The notes: a model not told the origin generated them from the letters alone. Positions 16,244 through 25,404 are shown, numbered from the stretch's first letter. The stretch is 64,000 nucleotides of DNA from Plantactinospora endophytica (GCF_016862915.1 NZ_BONW01000008.1:124001-188000); one strand, 5' to 3'. Numbers and translations are program-made.

Positions 16244-19200
16244 ATGGCTGCACTGGCCTCGTCACCGGCGGAGCTGGCGCGCTGGGCGGTGGTCTCGATC
16301 TGGTCGGCGGACGACTTTCTGGGCAGTGGATTCTTTCTCGAAGACCGGATCGTTGTCACCTGTGCCCACGTGGTGTCGGGGATTCAGGGAGAGCTGACCT
16401 TACGGTGGCGTGAGCATCACCTGCCGGCCGGCGTCGCGGTGCTCGACCCGCCGGAGCGGGGGAGGGGCCGGTTCTACGCACATCCGGATCTCGCCTTTCT
16501 CGTACTGCCCCGGGCTCCGGACCACCCGGTCGTCCGACTGGGCGACTCGATCTCGACGCCGAACCACCTGATGGCGTACGGCTTCAGCCGGGCGACCCCG
16601 CACGAGCAGGTCGTCGAGGACACCCTCAAACTGGAACTCGCCGGGCGGTCCGGTCAGTTCCTCCGGGTGAAGAACGACGAGATCGTCGACGGCCTCAGCG
16701 GTGCTCTGGCACTCGACGAGGTCACCGGGCAGGTCTACGGCGTGGTGAAGGCGTCCCGTGACAAGCGGGACAGCCGAGGCGGCTGGATCGTCCAGGCCAC
16801 CGATCTGGCGGTGTCCCGCCGACGGCACGCCGCACGCCTCGGCCGACCGGCCCGGCCGAGCATTCCGACCTTCCGACCCGCACCGGGGAGCGGATTGTTC
16901 GCCCTGCTCAGCGCCCAGGTGGCGGCGAGCGAGTCGCCGCCGTACCGGATCGTCACCGGACCGGTGCCCCGACTCTCCGACGTCTACGTCCGGCAGTGGA
17001 CACAGCCCCGGTCGCAGCACAGTGGATCGACCTCGGACGCCGAGTGGACCGGGCACGGCGCCGAGCGGATCGAGGACGTCGTACGCCGGCACCGGCACCT
17101 GCTCCTCGTGGGCGGTCCCGGCACGGGTAAGTCGGCGCTGCTCCAGCACCTGGTGCACCGGACGAGCGCCTGGTGGTTGGCGGACGACCGGGACGCGGAG
17201 GCGCCGTTCGGTGCCGTGTTGACGATCCGGCTGCCGGCGGCGGCGCTGGGCACCACCCGCCCCTGGCTACGCACCATCGCCGAGGCGGCACGCCAGGACC
17301 TCGGACCCTACCTCGACCGGGACCTTCCGGACGACGTGTTCGACCCGGAGTCCGTACCCGGGGTGCAGTGGCTGCTGCTCGTCGACGGTCTGGACGAGGT
17401 CGTCGACAGCGAGAAGCGGCAGCGGCTCATCGCGCTGCTGTCGCGCCGGGTCGCCGAGTACGGCGACCGTTGGCGTTTTCTGATCACGACCCGTCCACTG
17501 CTGCGCAGCGACTTCGACGGGCTGCGCCACGACGTCGACCGGATCGGGGATCGGGACCGGCTCGGCGAGTACCAACTGAAGCCGTTCGACGCGGACGACG
17601 TACGGCTGTTCGCCCAACGATGGTTCGGAATCCGTACGCCGGAGGACGCCGCCGCCAACTCCGCCGCCTTCCTCGCGGAGGTGCACCGTCGGCGGCTGCG
17701 TGGACTGGTCCGGGTGCCGCTGTTGGCGACGGTCGCGGCGGCGGTCTTCGAACGTCAGCCGGACGTGGAGCTTCCCGCCGGCCGCGCCGCGCTCTACGGA
17801 CGCTTCGTACACAATCTGGTGTTCGCCAGGGAGCGCCGCGCGACGGTGCGGGACGCCCTGCTCGACGAGGCGACCCTGATCGGCGCGTCGGCACGCGAAC
17901 CCATCGCCCGCTTCTTCGAGGAGACCGAACGCTGCCTGGAGGACGTTGCCGCCGATGTCGTCGACGGCGACCACGACGAGGTGTTGCGGTACGCGCTGGT
18001 CCGGCTGGCCGTGCGTGCGGCGGCCGACCAGCCGGCCGGGGTGACCGAGGCCGTTCGCACGGCGATGCTCAGTACGGGCCTGATCATGCCGTCCGGGACC
18101 GGACTGGCGTTCACCCATCGGGGCTTCGCCGAATACCTGGCGGCCGGCCAGATCGTCCGGCGCGGCCTGCGTCGTCGTTGGTGGCTCAGTCGGGTCGGTC
18201 GAACCGGTGCGGACAACCGCACCAGTTTCTCGCTCGCCCGCTGGGCGGAGCAGGGGCACGAGGTGTCGGAGCTGTTGACGCCACTGCTCGCGCTGCGCTG
18301 GCGGATCCATCCGATGGATCCACTCCGACCTCGGCTGGTCAGCCCGCGACTGCTCGCCTTCTGCGCGGTGCTGAACGACGGGCTGCGCCTGACGCCGGAC
18401 GGCACCAGGCGGGTGACCGAGCGGCTGCACCGAACGGTGCGCAACATGCACGTCTGGCACGAGGGCGCCGGTGCGGCGCTGCGGTACGTCCTCGCCACGC
18501 TGCTGTCCGTGTCGGGAGACCCCGGGCGGATCTCCGCGCTGGCTCGGGATCGTCGAGCCAACCCGTTGGTGCGGATCGCCGCCGCCGAGGTTCTCGCGAG
18601 CATCGGGAGTGACACCGCCACGCGGGAGGCTGTCAGCTCGCTGACCGACCTCGGCCTCGACCGGGCCACCAGCATCGAGTTCCGGCAGTGGGCCGGTTAC
18701 GCGCTGGGCAGCATCGACGACGACGCGGCGCTCCGGGCGGGGATCCGGACGCTCTCGCTGTCCATCCGCACCACCTCGATGGCGCACGAGATGTACCGGG
18801 CCGCTCATCTGCTCGACCTGCTCGCCGCCCCGGAGGAGTCCGACTTCGCGCTCCTGGAGCGGGCCCTCAGCCCGGTCGGGCCGCTGCCGGTACGTCGGGT
18901 GGCGCTCGATGTCCTGACCGAACGGACCGACGGGGGCAGCGCCGGGCTGCTACCGAGCAGTCGGAGCAGCAACTACCTCTTCGAGCCTCTGTTCGATCCG
19001 GCCTGGCCCGCTGACGAGATCGTCTGGTCGATCCTCGGTGCTCCCGGAAACCCTGTGCCTGAGCGGCTTCTCGCTGGCGCGATCATGCTGTGGTGGCGGA
19101 ACCCGGCGCGGGCCGAGGAACTGCTCGATCCCAACCTCATCGATCCCGAGGCAGGATGGGCCAGGCGGCTCTCCTACGCCCGCCTGCTGGCGCGATCCGG

Positions 19201-20752
19201 TGTCGACGCCCTGGCGGCGCACCTGCTGCGCAACCTGGCCGACGACCCGACGGTGGTTCCGGTCAACCGGGTGGCCACGCTCAACATCCTGCACCGGCAC
19301 GCCGTGCCCTGGGCCACCGAGATGGCCTGCACCTGGGCGCGGAGCGGCCCGCTCGAACTGCGACTGGCCGCGCTGGCGTTGCTGCCCAGGGTCGGCGAGG
19401 CCGATGCCGGCCTGGCGATCGCCCGAGCCTGGCTGCGCGAGGACGGGATCGAGGATTCGACCCGCATCCGGGTCGCCCGGACGTTGGCCCGCGAGTTCAA
19501 TCGCCGCCGTGAGGCCCATGCCGTACTCCGCAGGGAGGCCCGCAACCGGGACCGTACCCTCCGGCACCGGTTCCTCGCGGGCGCCAGTGCGCTCGCGCTC
19601 GACCTCGACGGCCGCAGGATCCGGATTCCGCCGTCGCCGCCGGTGCTCGACCCACCGGCGCCCCGCCCAGCGCACGATCCCACGCCTGCCGAGTCGACCG
19701 GGCAGTCGGCGCCGGTCGACGTTCAGGAGTTGGTACGGCGCTGTGCCCGACGGGTCCGGCTCTATCTTCCACCGCCGAAGAGCCGGCCTCGTGACCTCGG
19801 CTCCACGGAGTTGGCCGGGGAGTTGGCCGACCTGATCGGGGCTGACGCGGCGAGCCGCGTCCAGGCGGCACTCGCCGGCACCCCCGATCCGGACCAGGCC
19901 GTACGACGGCTGCTCCAGAAGCGCACCCCGGCTGCCTGCCACTGGTGGCGCCGGCTGGTGACCGAGGCGCAGGAGGGTACCCCGCCGGAACGTCTTGCCG
20001 CAGTCGCGCTGGCCCAGGCGCTGCTGCCCGAGGCAGTCGCACAGGGTCGCCGGATCCGGCGTAGCCTGTGGTCGCGGCGGCTGCGCCGAGCAGTGCAGCC
20101 GATCGTCCTGACCTGGGGAACCGCGCTGGACGCGGCCTCGTTGCTGATCCGCGCGTACCTCGTCGTCGCGGTCGGCTGGCTCGTCGGAGCGCGCTTCGCC
20201 GGACAGGACGCGTCGGACCAGGTGGCTCGACTGGTCGACGTGCAGACATCGCTCGCCGCGCCGGTCCTGGCCGTGGTCGCCTGGCTCGCCATCCTGCCGG
20301 TGGACCGGGGCAGAAGCCTGCTTCGGGGACGTACCCTCGGCTGGCAGGCGGGGCTGCTGACCACCGGGCTCGTCTGGGGCAAACCACACCTCGATCTTCC
20401 GCTGGCGATCGACGATCTTCCGGTACTGGTCGACGTGCCGACGTCGTTCCTGCGCGAAGGGAACCTGGCGCTCGCGGCACTCGTCGAGTTCTCGGCTCCA
20501 CCGCCGGTTCCCGCGATCGGCCTGGCCGGGCTTGTCCTCGGTGTGTGGCTGGCCCGACGCAGGCTCGGCGACAGGTGGTGGTACGCACCGGGGCGCGGGG
20601 CACGCCGGCTGCTCTTCGTCGGGAAGTTGGGACTGCTGGTCACGGCTGCGGTGTGGCTTTCCGGCGTGCCGGCGGCAACGCTCGCCGAGCGGGTACGCGA
20701 CGCGGCCGGCACCGCCGCCGAACTGCTCCAGACCTTCGCCGTACTGCTGTGA
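16244..20752 (+). CDS. Trypsin-like protease / NACHT-type STAND NTPase / membrane protein
   Basis: A 1,502-residue multidomain protein. Residues 10-190 form a trypsin-like serine protease with an intact triad: His42 in VTCAHVV, Asp82 in HPDLAFLVL, Ser152 in DGLSGAL. Residues 270-480 form a NACHT NTPase with Walker A GGPGTGKS (290-297), Walker B LLLVDGLDEV (DGLDE at 381-385) and a sensor Arg in LITTRP. About 640-1,180 is helical with HEAT-like repeats, the usual ligand-sensing part of STAND proteins. Four membrane helices lie near 1,293-1,318, 1,336-1,352, 1,405-1,433 and 1,456-1,476. The ATG at 16244 has AGGGAG upstream; an in-frame GTG at 16229 has none. Paired with the divergent Trypco1 gene. 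A defence or programmed-death role is inference from the family. Confidence 0.88.
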   Translation: MAALASSPAELARWAVVSIWSADDFLGSGFFLEDRIVVTCAHVVSGIQGELTLRWREHHLPAGVAVLDPPERGRGRFYAHPDLAFLVLPRAPDHPVVRLGDSISTPNHLMAYGFSRATPHEQVVEDTLKLELAGRSGQFLRVKNDEIVDGLSGALALDEVTGQVYGVVKASRDKRDSRGGWIVQATDLAVSRRRHAARLGRPARPSIPTFRPAPGSGLFALLSAQVAASESPPYRIVTGPVPRLSDVYVRQWTQPRSQHSGSTSDAEWTGHGAERIEDVVRRHRHLLLVGGPGTGKSALLQHLVHRTSAWWLADDRDAEAPFGAVLTIRLPAAALGTTRPWLRTIAEAARQDLGPYLDRDLPDDVFDPESVPGVQWLLLVDGLDEVVDSEKRQRLIALLSRRVAEYGDRWRFLITTRPLLRSDFDGLRHDVDRIGDRDRLGEYQLKPFDADDVRLFAQRWFGIRTPEDAAANSAAFLAEVHRRRLRGLVRVPLLATVAAAVFERQPDVELPAGRAALYGRFVHNLVFARERRATVRDALLDEATLIGASAREPIARFFEETERCLEDVAADVVDGDHDEVLRYALVRLAVRAAADQPAGVTEAVRTAMLSTGLIMPSGTGLAFTHRGFAEYLAAGQIVRRGLRRRWWLSRVGRTGADNRTSFSLARWAEQGHEVSELLTPLLALRWRIHPMDPLRPRLVSPRLLAFCAVLNDGLRLTPDGTRRVTERLHRTVRNMHVWHEGAGAALRYVLATLLSVSGDPGRISALARDRRANPLVRIAAAEVLASIGSDTATREAVSSLTDLGLDRATSIEFRQWAGYALGSIDDDAALRAGIRTLSLSIRTTSMAHEMYRAAHLLDLLAAPEESDFALLERALSPVGPLPVRRVALDVLTERTDGGSAGLLPSSRSSNYLFEPLFDPAWPADEIVWSILGAPGNPVPERLLAGAIMLWWRNPARAEELLDPNLIDPEAGWARRLSYARLLARSGVDALAAHLLRNLADDPTVVPVNRVATLNILHRHAVPWATEMACTWARSGPLELRLAALALLPRVGEADAGLAIARAWLREDGIEDSTRIRVARTLAREFNRRREAHAVLRREARNRDRTLRHRFLAGASALALDLDGRRIRIPPSPPVLDPPAPRPAHDPTPAESTGQSAPVDVQELVRRCARRVRLYLPPPKSRPRDLGSTELAGELADLIGADAASRVQAALAGTPDPDQAVRRLLQKRTPAACHWWRRLVTEAQEGTPPERLAAVALAQALLPEAVAQGRRIRRSLWSRRLRRAVQPIVLTWGTALDAASLLIRAYLVVAVGWLVGARFAGQDASDQVARLVDVQTSLAAPVLAVVAWLAILPVDRGRSLLRGRTLGWQAGLLTTGLVWGKPHLDLPLAIDDLPVLVDVPTSFLREGNLALAALVEFSAPPPVPAIGLAGLVLGVWLARRRLGDRWWYAPGRGARRLLFVGKLGLLVTAAVWLSGVPAATLAERVRDAAGTAAELLQTFAVLL

Positions 20753-20783
20753 CCGGTGACCGGTGACCGGTGACCGGTGACCG
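20750..20783. repeat. Heptanucleotide repeat TGACCGG, about five copies
   Basis: Four full TGACCGG copies and a partial fifth start at the stop codon of the trypsin-NACHT gene and end at the stop of the DUF397 gene on the other strand. It fills the entire spacer between the two convergent genes. Confidence 0.95.
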
Positions 20784-21008
20784 TCAGGCGGGCGGGGTGA
20801 AGTCGAATTCGCCGTCTTTGGCGCCGGCCAGGAAGGCGTCCCACTCCTCGCGGGTGTAGACGATTACCGCTGCGTCCGGGGCCTTGCTGTGCCGTACGGC
20901 GATCCGGCCGGAGCCGTCCAGTACCGGACCGGCCTCGACGCAGCTTCCGCCGTTGCTGTTGCTTCTCGTGCTGATGTGCCAGGCAACCGCTGGCAGGGAA
21001 TCGCTCAT
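20784..21008 (-). CDS. DUF397-domain protein (copy A)
   Basis: A 74-residue DUF397 protein: W-H-I-S-T...GGSCVEAG, then IAVRHSKAP and the C-terminal FTREEWDAF-like YTREEWDAFLAGAKDGEF. These small proteins are encoded beside XRE/DUF5753 regulators in actinomycetes (the Scr1/BldB-like pairing) and act with them in developmental or stress regulation. It differs from copy B at two residues (R/K and N/A), showing recent tandem duplication. The ATG at 21008 has GAGCTG-type spacing only; the duplicated end of the regulator gene lies just upstream. Confidence 0.88.
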   Translation of the reverse strand: MSDSLPAVAWHISTRSNSNGGSCVEAGPVLDGSGRIAVRHSKAPDAAVIVYTREEWDAFLAGAKDGEFDFTPPA

Positions 21009-21037
21009 CACAGCTCCTCCGCGATCGTCGCGAACCG

Positions 21038-21262
21038 TCAGGCGGGCGGGGTGAAGTCGAATTCGCCGTCTTTGGCGCCGGCCAGGAAGGCGTCCCACTC
21101 CTCGCGGGTGTAGACGATTACCGCTGCGTCCGGGGCCTTGCTGTGCCGTACGGCGATCCGGCCGGAGCCGTCCAGTACCGGCCCAGCCTCGACACAGCTC
21201 CCGCCGTTGCTCGCGCTCTTCGTGCTGATGTGCCAGGCAACTGCCGGCAGGGAATCGCTCAT
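21038..21262 (-). CDS. DUF397-domain protein (copy B)
   Basis: A 74-residue DUF397 protein nearly identical to the copy 254 bp away. Its ATG (21262-21260) overlaps the stop of the XRE/DUF5753 reading frame in an ATGA junction, the usual coupled arrangement of these partners. This is presumably the original copy, because it retains the coupling. With the partner regulator disrupted, its activity may be unopposed or lost. Confidence 0.88.
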   Translation of the reverse strand: MSDSLPAVAWHISTKSASNGGSCVEAGPVLDGSGRIAVRHSKAPDAAVIVYTREEWDAFLAGAKDGEFDFTPPA

Positions 21263-21760
21263 CACAGCTCCTCCGCGATCGTCGCGATCAGCTTCGCCGA
21301 CCCGGACGGGTCCAGCGCGATGTGCTGCAATCGAGCGTACGCCTCCGCGTAGCGCTTGGACTCCGGGTGCAGGCCGACGGTGGCGGGCAGCACCCGGACG
21401 TCCACATTGGGTCGACGTAGTAGTTCGCCGAGGTGTTTGAGTTGGCCGCGCATCAGCGCCGGGCCGCCGACCGGGCGACGGAGCACGCTCTCGTCGAGTA
21501 CCGCCGAGACGGTCACCCCGAACGCGGGTTCCAGCACCGCTGGCGGTCCAGCCGCAACTGCATCCACTTGCCGACCGAGAACGCGGTGGCCCGAGCACCC
21601 TCGGCGTTGCGGATCACCGCCTCGGCGTACTCCGGGGTCTGCATCAGTCCCGGCATCAGCATCGCGTCGAACGAGCAGATCTGCTCGGCCCGGGTCTCCA
21701 GCCAGGGGCCGAGCCGCCGTACGGCACCGAACCGGATCGTGGAACGGATCTGTGACGTAC
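21262..21760 (-). pseudogene. XRE/DUF5753 regulator remnant, frameshifted and without HTH
   Basis: Two adjacent frames together make a DUF5753 domain. The upstream part reads RLGPWLETRAEQICSFDAML.PGLMQTPEYAEAVI...MQLRLDRQ. The downstream part reads AVLEPAFGV...LDESVLRRPVGGPALM...LQHIALDPSGSAKLIATIAEEL. The frame breaks near 21540, where CAGCGGTG appears in place of an expected CAGGCGGTG, consistent with loss of one G. The N-terminal helix-turn-helix that should precede is absent; the sequence upstream does not resemble it. The gene is therefore decayed, while its DUF397 partner has been duplicated. Confidence 0.8.
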
Positions 21761-21804
21761 CGCTCCGGAGCGCCGGGCCGGCGTCACCGGGGCGGGAGGG
21801 CGCG

Positions 21805-22053
21805 GTTCCCCGGTACGTCATCCAGCTTCCGGCGACCAGCGCGGACCTCGCCGGGGCGGTGGACCTGGCGTACGCGCTGGCCCGGTCGGTCGGTTTCCTG
21901 CCGCAGATCGACGCGGGGCAGACCACGGTCTGCGCGGAGGACGCGCCGCACGTACGCCATCGGGTCTGTTGTGACCGGCTGCTGTCCGAGGCCCGGCGCT
22001 GCGGCCTGCGGACCGAGCACGACGGACCCTGCGCCGCCGAGCCACCGGGCTGA
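21805..22053 (+). pseudogene. Small conserved protein with apparently lost start codon
   Basis: An 82-residue frame beginning V-P-R-Y-V-I-Q-L-P with GQTTVCAEDAPHVRHRVCCDRLL and ending HDGPCAAEPPG resembles small Cys-containing proteins that I recall from Micromonosporaceae beside XRE/DUF397 genes. A GGGAGG site precedes the frame, but the codon in the start position (21805) is GTT, not GTG, and no other nearby ATG or GTG is in frame. A GTG to GTT change would explain this. It could still initiate from a distant codon. It is divergent from the XRE remnant. Confidence 0.5.
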
Positions 22054-22070
22054 CGGCCGCTCCTGACCGA

Positions 22071-22733
22071 TCAGCGAGACCCGGCGGACGGGAGTGGCGG
22101 CAGCGGGCCGACGATCCGTTCGTAGGTCTGGGCCAGGCCGTCGACCAGGGCGTCCAGGCCGAGCGCGAAGGCGCCCTCGTCGACGCTCTGCTGGTGCTCG
22201 GCGAGCCGGTGCGCCTGGCTGAGGTGTGGGTAGTGCGCGGCGTAGAGCTGCGGGTCCTCGACGAAGCCCCGGGCGAACGAGCCGAGCGCCGAGCCGGCGA
22301 CGAAGTAGCGCATCAGCGCCCCGATGTGGGTGGCCCGTGCGGGTGGCCAGCCGGCCTTGACCAGCCCGCCGTAGACGGCGTCCGCCATGGCCAGTGCGGC
22401 CGGCCGGCGTCCCGGCCCCTGGGCCAGGTACGGGACGATGTTGGCGTGTGCGGCCAGGGCCCGCCGGTAGGAGTGTCCCCACAGTCGCAGCGCGGCCCGC
22501 CAGTCGTGGGTGGCGAAGAACGAGACGTCGACCTCTGCCGTGATGGCGTCGGCCACCGCGTCGAGGATCTCGTCCTTGGTGGCGAAGTGGTTGTAGAGCG
22601 ACGGGCCACGTACCCCGAGCGCGGTCGCCAGTCGGCGGGTGGAGAGCGCCTCCAGGCCCTCGGCGTCGACGAGCGCGGCGGCGGCGTCGACGATCCGCTG
22701 CCGGCTCAACAGGGCCTGGCGGGGTCGGGGCAT
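22071..22733 (-). CDS. TetR-family transcriptional regulator
   Basis: A 220-residue TetR protein with HTH RQRIVDAAAALVDAEGLEALSTRRLATALGVRGPSLYNHFATKDEILDAV (about residues 11-60) and a TetR-class C-terminal domain. A much longer open frame runs upstream, but the ATG at 22733 opens just before the HTH and has an AAGGGCG site. It is divergent from the SDR/acyl-CoA dehydrogenase/MaoC operon and probably represses it, likely responding to an acyl-CoA (inference). Confidence 0.9.
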   Translation of the reverse strand: MPRPRQALLSRQRIVDAAAALVDAEGLEALSTRRLATALGVRGPSLYNHFATKDEILDAVADAITAEVDVSFFATHDWRAALRLWGHSYRRALAAHANIVPYLAQGPGRRPAALAMADAVYGGLVKAGWPPARATHIGALMRYFVAGSALGSFARGFVEDPQLYAAHYPHLSQAHRLAEHQQSVDEGAFALGLDALVDGLAQTYERIVGPLPPLPSAGSR

Positions 22734-22978
22734 GCGCGTTCGCCCTTCTTCTCGGTGACCGGAATCCGTTGCCGGACCGGCCCGCTGGCTGCCTGGTCCG
22801 CAGACGCCGGGCCGCCGTCGGTGGCGTCCACGGCGCCCGGGGGACTGGCGCGGGAAAACTTCCAGCGCTAGTTTAGCGGGCAACGGCCGGGACACCGCCG
22901 GCCCGGGGTAGCGGACAGGAAGCCCTTCGCCCGAAGGAGTCCTGCCGGGTTCCCGCACGCAGAGCGAGGAGTGCAACA

Positions 22979-23737
22979 GTGGGCAGATTCGCCGACCGGG
23001 TCGCCGTCGTCACCGGGGCGGCCCAGGGGATCGGTGCGGCCACCGCGCGGCGGCTGGCCGCCGAGGGAGCCACCGTGGCCGTCGTCGACCTGGCCGCCGA
23101 GCGGGCGCGGCAGACCGCCGACGAGATCGTCGAGGCCGGCGGAAAAGCCATCGGGTACGGCTGCGACGTCACCGACGGCGCGGCGGTCTCGGCCACCTTC
23201 GACGAGATCGTGGCGGCACACGGCCGACTGGACGTACTCGTGAACAACGCCGGGATCACCCGGGACAACCTGCTGTTCAAGATGCCGGCCGACGAGTGGG
23301 ACTCCGTCATCACCACCAACCTGACCAGCATGTTCCACTGCTGCCAGGCCGCGCAGCGGCACATGGTGCCAGCAAAGTACGGCCGGATCGTCAACCTCAG
23401 CAGCCGCTCCGCGCTCGGCAACCGGGGCCAGGTCAACTACGCGGCGGCCAAGGCCGGGGTGCAGGGGCTCACCGCCACCCTCGCGATCGAACTCGGCCCG
23501 TTCAACATCAGCGTCAACGCGGTCGCGCCCGGCTACATCGCCACCGCGATGACCGCGGCCACCGCCGAGCGGGTCGGCGCCACCCCGGCCGAGCACCAGA
23601 AGTTCGCCGCCGAGCAGACCCCGCTGCGCCGGGTCGGCCAGCCCGAGGAGGTCGCGGCGGTGATCGCCTTCCTGGCCAGCGACGACGCGTCGTACGTCAG
23701 CGGCCAGACCCTCTACGTCAACGGTGGTGCGCGCTAG
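22979..23737 (+). CDS. SDR-family 3-oxoacyl-ACP/3-hydroxyacyl-CoA reductase
   Basis: A 252-residue short-chain dehydrogenase with cofactor motif TGAAQGIG (12-19), NNAG (89-92), and catalytic Ser141/142, Tyr154 and Lys158 (YAAAK). Overall similarity is to FabG. In an operon with an acyl-CoA dehydrogenase and a MaoC hydratase it most likely oxidises or reduces a 3-hydroxyacyl-CoA intermediate in fatty-acid-like or side-chain degradation. GTG start at 22979 with GAGGAG upstream. Confidence 0.9.
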   Translation: MGRFADRVAVVTGAAQGIGAATARRLAAEGATVAVVDLAAERARQTADEIVEAGGKAIGYGCDVTDGAAVSATFDEIVAAHGRLDVLVNNAGITRDNLLFKMPADEWDSVITTNLTSMFHCCQAAQRHMVPAKYGRIVNLSSRSALGNRGQVNYAAAKAGVQGLTATLAIELGPFNISVNAVAPGYIATAMTAATAERVGATPAEHQKFAAEQTPLRRVGQPEEVAAVIAFLASDDASYVSGQTLYVNGGAR

Positions 23738-23767
23738 CGGCCAGCCCGAGGGGAGGACGACGACACC

Positions 23768-24940
23768 ATGGACTTCTCACTCAGCGAGGAGGAGCGGGCG
23801 ATCCGGGACACCGCCCGCGCCTTCGTCCGCAACGAGGTGATGCCGCTGGAGCCGGAGGTGCTGCGCCGGGAACGGGCCCACCAGCCCGGACTGCGCCGCG
23901 ACGAACTCCGGGAACTGCAACTCAAGGCGAAGGCGTTCGGCTTCTGGGGCCTGGACACCCCGGAGGAGTACGGCGGGATGGCGCTGCCCGCCGTCACCCA
24001 GTCGCTGCTCTGGACCGAGACCGGCCGCAGCTTCGTGCCGTTCCGGTTCGGTGGCGAGGCGGACAACATCCTCTTCGAGGCGGACGCCGCGCAGCGCGCC
24101 GAGTTCCTGGTCCCGACCATCGAGGGCGAGCGGATCTCCTGCTTCGCCATCACCGAACCGGGCGCCGGGTCGGACGTCGCCAACATCCGGCTGCGGGCCC
24201 GGCGGGACGGCGACGACTGGGTGCTCAACGGCGAGAAGACGTTCATCACCAACGGCAACGACGCGGACTTCGCCATCGTCGTCGCGGTCACCGATCCGGA
24301 CCGGAAGGTGCACGACGGCGGCGCGACCGCGTTCCTGGTGGACCGGGCGATGGGCTGGAAGTCCGAACCGATCCAGACCATGGGGGAGGGCGGGCCGGCG
24401 TCGCTGGTCTTCGACGACGTACGCGTGCCGCACCGCAACATCCTCGGCGAGCTGGGCCAGGGCTTCACCCTCGGCATGCGCTGGATCGGCAAGGGGCGTT
24501 ACCTGATCCCGTCGCACGCCCTCGGCATCGCCGAACGGGCGCTCGGAATGGCGATCGACTACGCCAACACCCGGGAGACGTTCGGCCGGCCGATCGGGGC
24601 GAACCAGGCCATCCAGTGGATGATCGCCGACTCGGAGACCGAGTTGGAGGCGGCCCGCTGGCTGGTTCTCCGGGCCGCCTGGACGGTCGACACCGGGCGC
24701 GACCCCCGGCACGCCAGCTCGATGGCGAAGCTCTACGGCGCAGGCATGATCAACCGGGTGGTCGACCGGGTGTTGCAGATCCACGGCGGCATGGGCTACA
24801 CCCGTGAACTGCCGATCGAACGCTGGTACCGGCAGGTCCGGCTGCTGCGCATCTTCGAGGGCACGGACGAGATGCAACGACTGATCATCTCGCGGGACCT
24901 GCTCCGCGGGTACACCAAGCTCGGAGGGCACCTGGAATGA
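23768..24940 (+). CDS. Acyl-CoA dehydrogenase
   Basis: A 390-residue FAD enzyme with CFAITEPGAGSDVANI (FAD/substrate binding), the substrate-loop region, YANTRETFGRPIGANQAIQWM, GGMGYTRELPIERWYRQVR and the catalytic-base segment RIFEGTDEMQ, where the Glu of EGT is the usual base. It introduces an alpha-beta double bond in an acyl-CoA. It lies 30 bases after the SDR gene and ends in an ATGA overlap with the MaoC gene, so the operon is tightly coupled. Confidence 0.93.
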   Translation: MDFSLSEEERAIRDTARAFVRNEVMPLEPEVLRRERAHQPGLRRDELRELQLKAKAFGFWGLDTPEEYGGMALPAVTQSLLWTETGRSFVPFRFGGEADNILFEADAAQRAEFLVPTIEGERISCFAITEPGAGSDVANIRLRARRDGDDWVLNGEKTFITNGNDADFAIVVAVTDPDRKVHDGGATAFLVDRAMGWKSEPIQTMGEGGPASLVFDDVRVPHRNILGELGQGFTLGMRWIGKGRYLIPSHALGIAERALGMAIDYANTRETFGRPIGANQAIQWMIADSETELEAARWLVLRAAWTVDTGRDPRHASSMAKLYGAGMINRVVDRVLQIHGGMGYTRELPIERWYRQVRLLRIFEGTDEMQRLIISRDLLRGYTKLGGHLE

Positions 24941-25404
24941 GGACGTTCGGCTCGCTGAAGGAACTCGCCGGGGCGGTCGGCGAGCAACTCGGACCCGGCC
25001 CGTGGCACCGGATCGAGCAGGACCGGGTGAACGCGTTCGCCGAGGCGACCGGTGACCACCAGTGGATCCACGTCGACCCGGAGCGCGCCGCCACCGGCCC
25101 GTACGGGACGACGGTGGCGCACGGGTTCCTCACCCTCTCCCTGCTGCCGGTGCTGCTCGGCGACCTCTACCGGGTCGAGGGGATCCGGATGGGGATCAAC
25201 TACGGGCTGAACCGGGTGCGGTTCCCCGCGCCACTGCGCACCGGTGACGCGGTGCGGTGTACCGCCGAACTGCTCCAGGTCGAACCGGCGCCGGGCGGGG
25301 TGCAGGTGGTCGTCCGGGCCACCGTCGAACCGGATCGGGGCGGCAAGCCGTGCTGCGTGGCCGAGTACGTGACCAGGCTCTACCCGCAGGAGGCGCCGGA
25401 CTGA
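24937..25404 (+). CDS. MaoC-like enoyl-CoA hydratase
   Basis: A 155-residue hot-dog-fold protein with the hydratase motif GDHQWIHVDPERAATGPYGTTVAHGF, containing the catalytic Asp and His of R-specific (MaoC) hydratases. It would hydrate the enoyl-CoA produced by the upstream dehydrogenase, with the SDR acting on the hydroxyl product. ATGA overlap with the upstream gene and CTGA overlap with the following frame. Confidence 0.92.
   Translation: MRTFGSLKELAGAVGEQLGPGPWHRIEQDRVNAFAEATGDHQWIHVDPERAATGPYGTTVAHGFLTLSLLPVLLGDLYRVEGIRMGINYGLNRVRFPAPLRTGDAVRCTAELLQVEPAPGGVQVVVRATVEPDRGGKPCCVAEYVTRLYPQEAPD

Larger units (their letters stand above)
20780..21287. repeat. 254-bp tandem duplication carrying DUF397 genes
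   Basis: Units 20780-21033 and 21034-21287 are nearly identical. Each contains one DUF397 gene plus the last codons of the XRE regulator (a TIAEEL stop region), so the second unit carries an orphan piece of the regulator's end. Confidence 0.93.

Noticed and set aside
20750-20783. Heptamer repeat as an origin of replication or iteron array
   Set aside because: Only about five copies, no dnaA box, no replication gene nearby, and it simply fills a spacer between stop codons.
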